A stretch of DNA of 57,675 nt from Zelonia costaricensis (GCA_030849075.1 JASAOO010003417.1:1-57675); one strand, 5' to 3'; positions 20,165 to 31,256 are shown, counted from the first letter of the stretch. A program made the numbers and translations. The notes: generated by a model from the letters alone, not told the origin.

Positions 20165-23100
20165 CTAGTACCCGGAGAGCATCTCCACAACGTCGGAGCG
20201 GGCGATGGGCATGCTGATGTCGCGGTACACCGCCCACGTCAAGAGCTCGGCCAGAAAGTCGAACTTGTGCAGGACGAGGGTCGAGAAGTGCTGCCAGGTG
20301 CGCTGCAGCAGCGTGCGATGGAAAGAGGCCTCGTTGCCGTCCAGGTCAACGTCCCGCAAGAAGTGCTTCTTCATGCGTGCCGCGCTCGCCCGAACGCCGG
20401 CGCGCAGCTCCTTCTCGAGCCCGCCCACAACCCTCTTCACCGCGTCCGCTGCCAGCGCCTTGTGGTGCCGGAGCTCCTCCCTGGAGTAGATCATGGAGAG
20501 GTCCTCGGCGGACAGCGCGAAGACGCCAAAGACGGGGAAGCCGCGGACGAGGAGGACGCGGGTGAGGTACAGCTCCTCGTACCGATCCCGCTTCACCTTG
20601 GCCGAGGCGTAGTGGTCCTGCAGCAGCTCCACGGCGAAGCTGTCACTGGGCATGGTGGAGTAGAAGGCGCAGAAGAAGGACTGATGGCGGTACTGCTGCA
20701 CAAAGACCCACTTGAGCGAGTTCACGTCGGCCTCCACGCCGTCCAGCACCGAGTGCAGCTTCTGGGCAATGAGCTGGTTCAGCTTCAGCTGCTCGGCGCT
20801 CTGGTCCTCGCCGGTGGCCTTCACGTTGGTGATCTGGTCCAGCGCGTCGAAGGACTGGTCGACGAGGCTGAGGGCGATGGAGGTGTACTCGGTGCGGTCG
20901 CACACGTTGCTGGCCAGCGCGTTGTGCACCGCCTCCAACCGCATGAACAGCGCGGGCAGCTTCGCGAAGCAGTGCAGCAGGGCCGTCGGTCGCACAACGT
21001 ACTTGCGGCGGCAGCGGTGGATCGACTCCGTCTGCTCCGCCACGAACTGCGTCATGCCGCCCATCATCACCGTCTCCACCTCTGCCAGCATCGCCTGGCA
21101 AAACGCGCTCTTCGCCGGCAGCATCGCCGTGGTGGTGGCAGCGGCCGCCGCACCGTCAGGGGCCTTGTCGCCCGCCGTCGCCCGGTAGGCCCGCACCATG
21201 CACAGGATTGGGATGCAGTAGATGCGGTCGCACTTCTCCACGATGAACAGCGCGAGGTCCCGCATCGTGCGAATGAGGAAGTTGCGGTGCAGCGCCCGCC
21301 GCGACGCGCGGCTCAGCTCGTCGCCGCCGTCGGTGTCGCTGCCGCTCACGGAGTTGTCACGGCCCAGCCCGTTCGACGACGCCCCGCTCCACGTGCGGCG
21401 GTGGGGGAAGGAGGACGCCGCGGCGCCGTACCCGCCGCCGTACCCAGCCGGCGGGGGGCGGGGCGGCAGCCCAATGTCCTGGCTGTTCGACCGCGAGTGC
21501 TGCGCGCTGGCGCTGCGCGAGGTGCCCTGCAGGGTGCGCACGAGGTGGTCGGCATCCACGCCGCCGAAGAGCTCGAGGAGCGACTCCTGCCGCACCTCGG
21601 CCCGGTCCGCCCGCGCCGCCGCGGCATCGCGCTGCTGCTGCGCCGAGTCGCCACCGCGAGGTGTGGCGGCGGCGGCGGCACGGCCGGTGGCGGAGGGGGC
21701 GCCCGCGGTGGCAGCGGCGGTGAAGTCCTCGTCCGCCTCTGCTGCGGCGCCTCCGTCGTCGCTCGTCAGGTTGAAGCAGCGGCTGAGGATGGCCTCCTCG
21801 TGCAGCACCGCCAGCGCGGCGGACTCGAGAGCAATCGCGAAGGCGAGGTCGGCGCGTACGTAGCCGCCCCCGCTCGTGCTGGTGGGCGCCAGCGACTTGA
21901 TGCCGCTCACGACAGACGACGTCTCGGCCCGGGCATCGAGGCGGCGCAGCGTGTTGGCGCTTTGATACAGCTCAATGGCGCTGGGCGGCACCCGGCCCTC
22001 GAGGTTCAGGTCCGCCGGCGAGGGGAACTGCACCGAGAGCTGCGTGTGGTCCTCGTTGCCGCTGGCGCCCGAGGCGGCCCGCCCGCCACCCCCGCCACCG
22101 AAGAGGCTCGCGTCCCCGTCGTCGTCGTAGCGCATCATGCGCGGGGTGAGGGCGGGGGTGACGCTGCTGCCGAGCCCGCTGCCGCGGCCCAGCGTGCGGG
22201 GCGTCTCGCCCGCCTGCGCCGTCTCCATCCGCATCGACAGCGCGTCCTTGCGGCTGTCGGAGGTGCCGAGCAGGAACGGGCCGCGCCACGTGTTCACCTT
22301 CTTCACCTGCTTCTTGAGGCACTTGAAGAAGCGCGTGATCTCGAGGGCGTAGATCTTCTGCATGCTCGTGCGGTACTTGCGCAGGGCGTTGTTGAAGCCC
22401 TCTGCATCGATGCGGTCCAGCGCGCAGATGATGTCGCTGATGTTGAGCAGCTTCTGCGCCAGCTCAACGTGCAGCCGCCACACCAGCGCCGTGTCACGGC
22501 TGTAGCGGGTCTTCTCCGCGAGGTAGGCGGCCTCGAAGCCTTCGATGGTGGCCATGATGTACGACTTGGACCGCTGCGTGATCATCTTGCGCTGCTCCAG
22601 GAAGAACGTCTTGCGCTCCGCGACGGCGGTGATGGGGAAGTCACTGTCCAGCTTCGGGTTGTGCAGCACGCCTTGCATGTGCTTCATCGCGACCGACAGC
22701 GTCACGGCGTTGCTGCCCTCCGAGAAAAAGGCGACGAGGCCGTCTTCGGGGATGGTGCGCAGGCGGCTCAGCAGCCCCACCGTGGCGGGGGTGAGGCGGA
22801 GCTGATCGCGCAGGTCGGACATCATCACGTAGAGACTCTCCAGGTTCTGCTGCCGCCGCTGCAGCGTGTTGTTGTCGTGTTCCACCTGCTGGATCACGCC
22901 CTTCTTGGAGAGCAGGTGCGACGAGTACTCCTCGATGCGCTGCTCCACCTCCTCCACATCCTGCACGAGATCCTGCACCTGGCGCTGCGCCTCCCGCCAC
23001 GCCGCGTCCGATGTCGTGAGCATGTCGAGCGAGCGCAGCTCCGAGCTCTTCTGCTGGCGCAGCAGCGCCTCCTGGAACTGCCGGATGTCGTCGAAGCCGG

Positions 23101-23680
23101 CCCCGGTGTTGCCCATGTGTCGCAGCAGGTGCGCCTCCTCCTCCGTCGTGAAGACGCGCCGCTTGTCCTGCCGCAGCTTGCGCACCCGCGCCGCGGCGTC
23201 GGCCTCCACCTGCGCCCCGACCGCCTCGGTGAGAACACCGCGGATGGCGCCTAGGCGACTGTCCGCGTACCCGCCGCCGCCGCCGCGCGCCGCGCCCCCT
23301 GACCCCGGCGCCGCACGCAGCCGCCGCGCCGCGGCCACGAACATCTCGCGCTGGATGTGGGATTCGAAGCTAACCGAGAGCAGCCCACTCGACCCGAAGT
23401 TAAAGGTCGCATCGAAGCTGCCCTCGTTGGAGATGTCGACGAGCCGATCGACAGCGAAGGCCGACCTCAGCTTCACCCGCTGCCCGCCCGCGTCCACCGT
23501 GACGATGCTCAGCGTGGCGCCGCCGCTGCTGCCCAGGAGGTGGGAGAGGATGAGCAGCCGCGGGGTGGAGGCCTTCTTTTTGCTGCCGATCTCCGAGACC
23601 GTCTCGTGCGCCACCACCTCCTCCCCGCGCTGCCGAAACACGCCGTCGATCGTCGGCTGCAGCTCCGTGTAGCGGCTCAT
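20165..23680 (-). CDS. SEC3: Exocyst complex component Sec3 (EXOC1)
   Basis: Subunit of the exocyst, which tethers secretory vesicles to the plasma membrane, in trypanosomatids near the flagellar pocket. 1171 residues from the ATG at 23680 (MSRYTELQPTIDGVF). N-terminal PH-like phosphoinositide-binding domain at about 38-123 (LLILSHLLGSSGGATLSIV ... REMFVAAARRL). A coiled-coil Sec3 core lies at about 200-300 (QVQDLVQDVEEVEQRIEEY, DNNTLQRRQQNLESLYVM). A long helical exocyst region follows, interrupted by Gly/Ala/Ser-rich inserts in the middle. The C-terminal domain includes VGGLEKELRAGVRASAARM and ends VDLDGNEASFHRTLLQRTWQ...LLTWAVYRD. Size is larger than human EXOC1 (about 890) because of the inserts. 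The call rests on domain order rather than strong residue identity. Confidence 0.82.
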   Translation of the reverse strand: MSRYTELQPTIDGVFRQRGEEVVAHETVSEIGSKKKASTPRLLILSHLLGSSGGATLSIVTVDAGGQRVKLRSAFAVDRLVDISNEGSFDATFNFGSSGLLSVSFESHIQREMFVAAARRLRAAPGSGGAARGGGGGYADSRLGAIRGVLTEAVGAQVEADAAARVRKLRQDKRRVFTTEEEAHLLRHMGNTGAGFDDIRQFQEALLRQQKSSELRSLDMLTTSDAAWREAQRQVQDLVQDVEEVEQRIEEYSSHLLSKKGVIQQVEHDNNTLQRRQQNLESLYVMMSDLRDQLRLTPATVGLLSRLRTIPEDGLVAFFSEGSNAVTLSVAMKHMQGVLHNPKLDSDFPITAVAERKTFFLEQRKMITQRSKSYIMATIEGFEAAYLAEKTRYSRDTALVWRLHVELAQKLLNISDIICALDRIDAEGFNNALRKYRTSMQKIYALEITRFFKCLKKQVKKVNTWRGPFLLGTSDSRKDALSMRMETAQAGETPRTLGRGSGLGSSVTPALTPRMMRYDDDGDASLFGGGGGGRAASGASGNEDHTQLSVQFPSPADLNLEGRVPPSAIELYQSANTLRRLDARAETSSVVSGIKSLAPTSTSGGGYVRADLAFAIALESAALAVLHEEAILSRCFNLTSDDGGAAAEADEDFTAAATAGAPSATGRAAAAATPRGGDSAQQQRDAAAARADRAEVRQESLLELFGGVDADHLVRTLQGTSRSASAQHSRSNSQDIGLPPRPPPAGYGGGYGAAASSFPHRRTWSGASSNGLGRDNSVSGSDTDGGDELSRASRRALHRNFLIRTMRDLALFIVEKCDRIYCIPILCMVRAYRATAGDKAPDGAAAAATTTAMLPAKSAFCQAMLAEVETVMMGGMTQFVAEQTESIHRCRRKYVVRPTALLHCFAKLPALFMRLEAVHNALASNVCDRTEYTSIALSLVDQSFDALDQITNVKATGEDQSAEQLKLNQLIAQKLHSVLDGVEADVNSLKWVFVQQYRHQSFFCAFYSTMPSDSFAVELLQDHYASAKVKRDRYEELYLTRVLLVRGFPVFGVFALSAEDLSMIYSREELRHHKALAADAVKRVVGGLEKELRAGVRASAARMKKHFLRDVDLDGNEASFHRTLLQRTWQHFSTLVLHKFDFLAELLTWAVYRDISMPIARSDVVEMLSGY

Positions 23681-24486
23681 GACGAATCTCGATATACTAA
23701 ACTTGGTGCTCGTGTAAGTGTGTGTGTGTGTGTGTGGAGCAGGGTGCCGCCAAGAAAGCGGGTACTCAACGGAGCAGAAGGCGAAGAAGGAAGTCGCAGG
23801 AACAGGTGCGGTGTGTCGGACACGGGAGGTGGAGGGACCGAGACCGAGAAGTCGATGCTCGGTACGTCCCTCTACCGACAACACAGAGAACGGAAAAGCA
23901 CGAGCAACAAAGGCAAGTGGCTCGGTGCCTAGGAAAGGGGGTTGGTAGGAGTGCGGGGGTGACGGTTGCCGCTGTGATGGCCCCTCGTCTCACCTTGTAG
24001 AGCCAGCTGCGTACGGTGCGACGGAGGGCGTGTGTGTGTGGGGGGGGGGGGTTTACGTGAAGCAGCGTCAGTGGCGGACAGCACAAGGAGGGCGGGGGAG
24101 GGGGGGAGCGGTGCACGGTGGAGAAGGTGACAAAGCAGGGCAGTTGGACGGCGAGAGGCAACACGCACGCTCACTTCACACACAGACCCACGCGCTCCGA
24201 CACCGCGCCAGATGCCATCGAGGACGCTCTTCACTCGTGGTGTGCTCGTTTTCCCTTCCTTTTTCGTTTCGTGACTTGTCAGGGAGCACCGCAGAGGTCC
24301 GCGGCTCGTGGCGTTGCGGTGTGCAGCCAAGGCACCGGCGGCGACTTCTCCGAAGGGGGGTGAAGCAGCAAGGAGGGGAGGGGAGGGGAAACAAAGGGCG
24401 GATGCAGCTCTGCGCACGTCTCCGTGGGAAGGGGGCCACAACACGGCACAGCGCCAACGCATCACCACCACCACCACCACCAGCCG
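23681..24486. other. Intergenic spacer, Sec3 / WD40 protein
   Basis: About 800 bases, no gene. GT tract 23718-23736 close to the Sec3 start and a CAC triplet tract 24462-24482 immediately after the WD40-protein stop codon. Confidence 0.65.
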
Positions 24487-27426
24487 TTAAAACACGGAAG
24501 GGGCGGGTGGAAGAGGCAGAGGCAGCAGCAGCACCTCCCCCCACGCCGCACTGGGCAGAAGCGCCTCCTCCACGAAGAGCACCGTTGACGCCGGCGGTGC
24601 AGTCGCGGGGCTCGAGTGAGGGAAGAGCAACTCGTCGCACCAGTGCCGCGCCATCGAGGGCCCGCCGCGGCGCCGCTCCGCCGCGATCTCTGGGTCGGGC
24701 GTCCACGCCACTTTGCCGTAGGTAACGTCGCGCAGTTCGTCCGCCGCGACAGCGGACGGCAGTGCCGGTGCGCTGGCCTGCGCGTCCTGTCCCGCAGGTC
24801 CCGCCACGTCGCACAGCTGGCCAGCAGTGTCGACCGCACCGTAGACGCGATCCTGCAGACTGTACGCGGGGGCACGCACGGGGTGGCGGAATGGCAGGGC
24901 GTCCACCTCGAGGCGATGAGCTGCGCGGAACTCGGCGAAGTCAAAGTGGCCCGCCTCCACCGTGGCCCGCTTCTCCTCCAGCAGCCGGGTGCTGTTGCGG
25001 TCTGCGGGCGACCGCGTCTCCAGCGCCGGCATCGACTGCTGACTCGCGCAGTTCGCCAGCACCCCAGCCACCTTGCGCGGGCTCATGCGGCGGCCGCGGC
25101 GGAGACCCTCGGCCGGGGCGGCAGCGGCCCCCGAAGTCCCCAGGAGACGTTGCATGGCGTGCGCGAACTCCACCTCCAGCGCATCCAACGCGGTCTTGCT
25201 GGCTGCCGCCGCTGTTCTTGTCTTGTCGCTGCCGCTCCTCTTGGGGCGGCCTTCGTCGTCCGCAGCACTGCACTCGTGATGGGCCGCGGTGGTGTCCAGC
25301 TGCGAGGCGGGCGGCGGCGGTGGCGAGGACGAAAGGGACGAGGACGAGGCCGCAGAGGGTGAGCTCGCGCGGGCGCCGCGGTCTTCAACACTCGTGCCCG
25401 CAGCGTCGATGTCGCTAGCCGCGCCGACGCTAGACATCACATCCACGTCCACCAGCACCACCGTCTCGTCGTCGAGCTCCTCCTCGGCCTCTGCGCCTGC
25501 CTCTCGCCCCGGCGTAGCGCCGCGTGCGGCGTGCGTGTCGTCGGGGTCGAATAGAGCTGGTCGCGATCCGCCTGCACGATGCCCCGCCGCGCCGGGCTTG
25601 TTTGCCGCGTCCGCAGCCGACGAAGCGGACGAGGACGACAGAACACGAGCCGGGGGTGCTGGCGGTGGCGGCGGCGGTGGCATGCAGCGCACCGTGGCGG
25701 GCTCGATGCCACTGATGTCTGCGTCGGCACTCGGCCCCGTGTCGTGCGTCGCGTCGTCGCGAGGGGCGAACGCACCCGTGCGCGCTTCCGCCTCTTCTCC
25801 CTCGGGCGATCGGTGGTCGGGCGAGGCGTCTATAGACGGCGACGCGGAGGCCACCGAAGGGGTCGACACCTGCACCGAGGCGGCTGCGCCGCGCCCACTG
25901 CGGGCGTGTCGCGCCGCGGACGGCGTGCCCTCCCCGTCCCCTCCTCCACCAATGCCAGCACCACCACTACCCCCACTGCGGCCTGCCACACCTTCCACCC
26001 CCTCACAGGCCACGAGGGAGTCGCCGTCTTCTGCGACGGCTACCGCGGCCGACGCTGCCTCTGGCGGCAGCGTGTCGTTGAGTACGGGCGGTGGGGCTGC
26101 CGTGGGGGGCGGGCAGGGCTGCGGGGCGGGCAGCGGACCGGGCTCCCCTGCAGGGCCCTCCTCGCCGTCACGCTCCCCTTCCTCTTCACCCTGTGCGACG
26201 CCTCCCTGCGCGTCGGTGCCCGCCGTGCTGGTGCGGAGGAGATCGGCCAGCGGCCAGCGCCAGACATCCCCGGCGGCTGTCACGACAAGCAGTGTGTCGT
26301 TCCCGAAGAGCTGCATTCCGACCACGCCGTAGCCGACGTGGAAGCGCACGAGCTCGCGCACGTCCGCGGTGACGGCGTCGCAGGCGTAGAGCAGCACGAG
26401 GCCGGAGCGGGTGCCGGCGGCGAGGTAGGGGCCGAGGCACGACGCACACGCGACCTCGTCCCGCCCCACCTCGCACGCCCCACGCCGGTGCCACCCCTCT
26501 ACCCCCTCGTCCCACACCGACTCTCTCGCCGCCGTGGGCGCGCCACCAGCACCGCCGTCTGCGGGGCACGTGGAGAGGACGATCATGCCGGTGCGCAGGC
26601 ACGCAACGAAGCTCTGGTGCGGCCGCATCAACGGGGAGGCCCGTGGTGGCGGTGGCTGGGTGAGGGGGAAGACGGCCACCACCGCCGCGGCCTCGCCCAC
26701 GTCAAGCGGCAGCGGCACGCCACTTCGAGGGCCGCCCTCTTCCACCGGGACGAGCACCGCGCCGTCGTCCGCGGAGCAGCACACGAGGCGATCGCGGTGC
26801 AGGCACAGAGCCACGACCGTGCTGTGGAAGACCTGTCCTCGCCACAGCAGCGGGAAGGGCTCTTCCGTTCTCGGGCCCACCGCTGCCTCGGTCGCAGTGG
26901 AGCGCGTCACCCACGTGTGCTGCTGTGCCTCCGCGCTGGCCCGCCACACCGACACCACGCCGTTGCCCTCCCCGCACACAACGTAGTCGCCATCGCACGC
27001 CACGGTGCTCGGGCGGCTCTCGCATGCCGCAAAGACGCGCACGGCGCCCGTCTCCGCGTTGGCCAGGAGGAGCTCGTTCGAGTAGGCGAGGGAGTAGAGG
27101 AGGTGGCGGTGGTGCGCGGGCGGGTACGGCAACCCAGGCAGTCGTGTGGCCGCCGCGTAGAGACTGGGCACGAGCGCAAAGCAGCGCAGCGCCGAGTCGA
27201 GCGGGATCTGATCCAGATGCGTGAGGAGGAGCCGAAACTCCCCCGTCGCGGTGTCGATGAGCTCGACGAAGCCGCTCTGCGTCGTGACAGCCACGTGGTC
27301 CGCCAGCAGCGGCGATGCGGCGACACGCAGGACGCGCTCGCGGCAGGCAGCGAAGAGCTCCAGCAGACCCTCGTCCTCTGCCGCGTGGGCGGCGGTGCCG
27401 AGCTCGCGCAGTGTGAGAGACGACAT
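24487..27426 (-). CDS. WD40-type beta-propeller protein with long disordered middle
   Basis: 979 residues from the ATG at 27426 (MSSLTLRELGTAAHAAEDE). Residues about 25-430 form WD40-like blades with weak consensus, for example VAVTTQSGFVELIDTATGEF, YVVCGEGNGVVSVWRASAE, LHRDRLVCCSADDGAVLVP and LGPYLAAGTRSGLVLLYACD. From about 450 to 870 the chain is low-complexity Pro/Ser/Ala/Glu sequence with acidic patches, probably disordered. The last 110 residues are again ordered (FDFAEFRAAHRLEVDALPF, VAWTPDPEIAAERRRGGP) and look conserved. Not recognised beyond the propeller; it may be a scaffold or trafficking adaptor. The upstream extension of the frame to 28761 is spacer. Confidence 0.8.
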   Translation of the reverse strand: MSSLTLRELGTAAHAAEDEGLLELFAACRERVLRVAASPLLADHVAVTTQSGFVELIDTATGEFRLLLTHLDQIPLDSALRCFALVPSLYAAATRLPGLPYPPAHHRHLLYSLAYSNELLLANAETGAVRVFAACESRPSTVACDGDYVVCGEGNGVVSVWRASAEAQQHTWVTRSTATEAAVGPRTEEPFPLLWRGQVFHSTVVALCLHRDRLVCCSADDGAVLVPVEEGGPRSGVPLPLDVGEAAAVVAVFPLTQPPPPRASPLMRPHQSFVACLRTGMIVLSTCPADGGAGGAPTAARESVWDEGVEGWHRRGACEVGRDEVACASCLGPYLAAGTRSGLVLLYACDAVTADVRELVRFHVGYGVVGMQLFGNDTLLVVTAAGDVWRWPLADLLRTSTAGTDAQGGVAQGEEEGERDGEEGPAGEPGPLPAPQPCPPPTAAPPPVLNDTLPPEAASAAVAVAEDGDSLVACEGVEGVAGRSGGSGGAGIGGGGDGEGTPSAARHARSGRGAAASVQVSTPSVASASPSIDASPDHRSPEGEEAEARTGAFAPRDDATHDTGPSADADISGIEPATVRCMPPPPPPPAPPARVLSSSSASSAADAANKPGAAGHRAGGSRPALFDPDDTHAARGATPGREAGAEAEEELDDETVVLVDVDVMSSVGAASDIDAAGTSVEDRGARASSPSAASSSSLSSSPPPPPASQLDTTAAHHECSAADDEGRPKRSGSDKTRTAAAASKTALDALEVEFAHAMQRLLGTSGAAAAPAEGLRRGRRMSPRKVAGVLANCASQQSMPALETRSPADRNSTRLLEEKRATVEAGHFDFAEFRAAHRLEVDALPFRHPVRAPAYSLQDRVYGAVDTAGQLCDVAGPAGQDAQASAPALPSAVAADELRDVTYGKVAWTPDPEIAAERRRGGPSMARHWCDELLFPHSSPATAPPASTVLFVEEALLPSAAWGEVLLLPLPLPPAPSVF

Positions 27427-28908
27427 CAAAAGGGAGGAGGGCGGGGGAAGTGCAGCGAGAAGAAGGGTGTCGGGACGGAGCAGCTTGGTGCGTGACACGC
27501 AGACACAGAAAAGGAGGGGAGGTGCACGTGCAGCAGGTTGGGCTGCCAGCCGAGGCCAAGAGAAGTGGTGCGGAACGGGGAGGGGGCAGAGCACAACTAA
27601 GGTGTCAAAGCGCCGACGAGTTGCGGTGGAGGGGGCGACTTGAGCGTGTGTGTGCGTGTCCACCTGTGTGTGTGTGTGTGTGTCTTGGCGTGTGTGTGCG
27701 TATCTATGCGTTTGTTTTTCTTTCTTCTTATGGTTTGTATGAGGGCTTTGCCGTTGTTGCGCTCCGGCGACGAGCGTGGGTGGGAGGGTGTGTGGGTGTT
27801 GGTGTGTGGGGAGGGGGTGTGGCTGAAATCGAGAGGATGAGGGGAGCGTGTATGTCTGCGCTCGCTCGCCCTCTCCTCGTCGTGTGTGCCGTGCGCGCGG
27901 GGGTCGTGCTGCGCGATGGCGGCTCTTCGCTGTGCGGCCCCTTCCTCTCTCGTGCGTGTGCGTGCCGAGAAAAGGTGGGTGGGCTGCGCTGCCCTGCGTG
28001 CGTGCCCGTTCCCGACACAGCCAGCGTGGAGTTTCAACGAAACACAGGCGGCAAAAAGAGTGAGAGAGAAGAGAAGCGAGGGAGAGTGGGGAGCCCGCCG
28101 ATGTGCTCCACGGTGACGTCCGTCTGCCCGTGTGCTGACGCTGCGGTGCCGAGAGCAGGGAAAAAAAGGGGGAGCACATCAGACGCTCTGTCGCACACCC
28201 GCTCACTTCTCTGCGCGCTGAGCTGCCCTCGGCTTGAGAGGTGCGGTGCTCTGCGTGGTGGGCACGGGCCGCTCCGCCAACCACCACGTGCGCGCAGCGG
28301 TGCAAGCACGAGGACGTGGCGGGCACGAGCATACACACACACACACGCACACACTCGGCTCCTCCTTCTCCCTTTTTGCGTTCAAAACGAAAAGAGAGGA
28401 AGAAGGGGGGGTCGAGTCGCGTGGACCTTTTGTTTGGCGGTGGTGGTGGTGGTGGTGGTGGTGGCGGATGCCGTGGTTGAGGGTTCTTATACGAGCGCAC
28501 GTCACACGGTGCGTGGAGTAGAGCACGGCGTGGAGGGAGGGGGAGGGGACGGCTCTGTGCGGCGTCTCGGAGCGGGGCGCGTGGGCGAAAGAGAGACAGG
28601 GGAGCCTGAACGTGTGCTCTGCGTGTGTCTGTGTATGTGTGTGTGTGTATGTTGGGCAGCGGCCGGGGGGGGGAGGCTGCCTGCGTGTGCCGGCTTCGCG
28701 GAGTGAGCGGAGAGGGACTCGCAAGACGGCGATGCCCGACGGCGATGCAGACACTCAACAAGGGGCACGCGCCATGCCAGGACAGAAGCCACAGAGGGAA
28801 AGCGGCACACGGAGAGCCCCGTGTCGCCGCGCCTCACCCACCCCACACTCAGACACACACACACACACCCACACACACCCGCGCACGCACGTGTCACGTT
28901 GCGTGACG
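27427..28908. other. Intergenic spacer, WD40 protein / PRPP synthetase
   Basis: 1.5 kb without a gene. GT tract 27665-27683, CA run near 28337-28353, GGT triplet tract 28438-28464, and CA-rich 28855-28884 just after the PRPP synthetase stop codon. Confidence 0.7.
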
Positions 28909-30024
28909 TTAATCGCTTCGCAGCGAAGGCGGGAAAAGAGAGCTCACGCTCTCCTCGCTGAGGTACTTATCCACGACGGCGGCAATCAGCGGGGCAATCG
29001 TGAGCACCTTCAACTTGGGCACCACGCGCTGATGTTCCTCCTGCGGAATGGAGTCGGACACGACTAACTCCTGCAGCGCATCGCAGCGGTTGATCCGCTC
29101 GGGGCAGGGGTTCGTGAGAATGCCGTGCGTGCAGCACGCCGTCACGCGCACCGCGCCGAGGTCGCGCAGCAGCTCGCACGCCTTCACCAGCGTGCCGCCG
29201 GTGTCGATCATGTCGTCCACGATGATGCATGTGAACCCGGCCACCTCGCCGACGGTCTGCATCGTGTCCACCTTCCCCGCGGCAATGCGCCGCTTCACGA
29301 TGGTGACAATGCGGCCCACGTGCAGGATGTCGGCCAGCTGCTTCGCCCGCTCCACACCGCCGGCATCAGGGGAGACGACCACGGCGCGCTCGACGTCGAA
29401 CCACGGCTGGTCGCGCAGGTACACGGCAAACTCGTGGGCCATGAGGAGGTTATCGACCGGAGTGTTGTCGAAGAAGCCCTGGATCTGGTTCGAGTGCAGG
29501 TCGAGGCAGGCAACGCGGTCGGCGCCCATCTTCACCAGCATGCGAGCTACGGCAGAGGCGGAGATGGGGCCACGCAGGTTCGTCTTGCGGTCTTGGCGGG
29601 CGTAGCCGAAGAAGGGGGCGATCACGGTGATGCTCTTGGCGTTGCTCAGCCGCATCTTGCGAATGAGCAGGAGCAGCTCCATGAGCGCGGTGTTGACGTC
29701 AATCACCTCGTTGCCGGTTGTGCTCTGGATGATGTACACATCCGCGCCGAGAACGCTCTCGTTAATGCGGACGTTGACCTCGCCGCTGGAGTACTGCGTG
29801 ACGGAGGTTTGATGCGTGTGGGTGCCCATCAGCAGCGCCACCGCCTCCGCCAGCGGGCGGTTCCCGTTGCCGGAGACGAGGCAGTAGGGCCGCGAGTGGC
29901 CGCGCTTCTCCGTGTGCGGGCTAACGGTGCCGCTCATCGCGTGCACCTCCGTCATCTTGCCGGGCTGGTAAAAGTACGCCTTCTCGATCCGCTTCAGCTG
30001 ATCGCGGAGCGGTGAGCTGGACAT
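28909..30024 (-). CDS. PRPS: Ribose-phosphate pyrophosphokinase (PRPP synthetase)
   Basis: Makes PRPP from ribose 5-phosphate and ATP for purine salvage, pyrimidine and NAD synthesis. 371 residues from the ATG at 30024. The first 45 residues are an extension relative to the 318-residue class I enzymes. Core motifs: YSSGEVNVRI (78-87) replaces the usual FSDGE; the ATP-binding flexible loop is FFGYARQDRK (138-147); DLHSNQIQGFF at 175-185; SPDAGG at 218-223; and the PRPP-binding loop is CIIVDDMIDTGGTL (266-279). No SKL-type C-terminus and no clear PTS2, so cytosolic location is the default. A consensus splice acceptor lies about 35 bases upstream. Confidence 0.96.
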   Translation of the reverse strand: MSSSPLRDQLKRIEKAYFYQPGKMTEVHAMSGTVSPHTEKRGHSRPYCLVSGNGNRPLAEAVALLMGTHTHQTSVTQYSSGEVNVRINESVLGADVYIIQSTTGNEVIDVNTALMELLLLIRKMRLSNAKSITVIAPFFGYARQDRKTNLRGPISASAVARMLVKMGADRVACLDLHSNQIQGFFDNTPVDNLLMAHEFAVYLRDQPWFDVERAVVVSPDAGGVERAKQLADILHVGRIVTIVKRRIAAGKVDTMQTVGEVAGFTCIIVDDMIDTGGTLVKACELLRDLGAVRVTACCTHGILTNPCPERINRCDALQELVVSDSIPQEEHQRVVPKLKVLTIAPLIAAVVDKYLSEESVSSLFPPSLRSD

Positions 30025-31256
30025 CTTCGCGCCCTACCCCGCGCTGATTGAGGATGGACTTGTGAAGAGGGAAAGGGGGGGTGGACAGTCTTTCTGACTG
30101 TGTGTTTTGTGTTTATCTTGAGAAGTGGTATTGTCGCCTCTTCGCTTGTTGTGCGCGTCGTTAAGGGGGGTGAGGGGAGGAGGAGAACACGAACGCGTGC
30201 GCACTGCGGCCAGATGGGAAATGGAATCAGGAAGAGGGGTGGGTGAGAGAGAGACAAAGTTTGACCAGTTGATGTGAAGCGTGCGAAACTGCGCAAGCAC
30301 CGTCCAAGTTGCGCACGTCATTGGAGGGTGGGTGGCTGCTGCGTTGCGGCGAAGGGGAAGGCGGCGGCGACGCTGCGAAGAACCAGCAACGGGCTCGTCG
30401 TGTGCACACATGCCGCGAGGAGTAAGAGCGAGACGCTCACCCACGGGTGCCGGTGACGGGTTCGCCTGACATGTCCTCGCCGGAGAAGCGCAGCGGTGCA
30501 GCATGGCGCCGACGCGGCACCCTCGACGAGGCTACCTCCGCCCTTCTCCCTCGTGCACGTGCGGTGCATCAGTTTGATTGCTCGCGGGCATTGCCTCGGT
30601 CTGCTGCGTGCACGCACGCTGCGGTGGTGTCGACCACGCGCGCGACCATCTCGAGGAGGCGGCGGCGGTTGCGGCGGTAGAGCAGCAAAAGAGGGGAGGG
30701 GGCAGGGAGGGGAAGGCGGTGTGGGGAGGAAGGGAAATACACACACACAGACACAGAGAGAGACGAGCACACTCGACACAGAAACTCGTGCGACGAGTTG
30801 CGGTGCTGCGCGCAGACGCGATACGTGCCGTGAGACGAGGGAGGGGCAGAAGGAGCCTGCGAGCGCCAAGGTACGACGTGCAGCGTCCCACGCTCTCTCC
30901 GTCCCCTCCCCCCCCCCCCTCGCGCCCCCCTCCCCTTCGACAGCCCAACCCGCGTGAGACCGCCCTGTGCCGTGTCACGTCCGTATTTTACATGACAAAA
31001 GTGGAAAACAGAAAGACGCGGCACCACCGCGCGGTTCTTTCCCGGAAGCAAGGAGAGGGGACGGCGGACGTCCCTATGAACATGACGCGACCAGGGCCTC
31101 TGCAGGTCAAAACACACACACACACATCCACACCAACACAGCGAGAAGATCAGCAGAGGGTTTGAACAGACAAGTGACCGCGCACCGCAAGGCACCGACA
31201 CGGGCAGAGGGGTGCGCCTCCCTCTCTCCCCCCCCCCTCTCACCCGCCTATCCAAC
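30025..31256. other. Intergenic spacer, PRPP synthetase / DM10 protein
   Basis: 1.2 kb without a gene. It contains the PRPP synthetase splice signal, a CA-rich patch near 30740-30755, a C-run near 30905-30918 and a CA tract at about 31112-31126. Confidence 0.65.
30059..30081 (-). promoter_or_regulatory. Predicted trans-splice acceptor of PRPP synthetase
   Basis: On the minus strand a pyrimidine tract at 30064-30081 is followed by the first AG at 30060-30059, giving a 5' UTR of about 34 bases. Position and spacing fit the kinetoplastid acceptor rule. Confidence 0.55.

Noticed and set aside
20267..23254. Plus-strand open frame of 995 codons
   Set aside because: Antisense shadow of Sec3 with biased composition and no motif.
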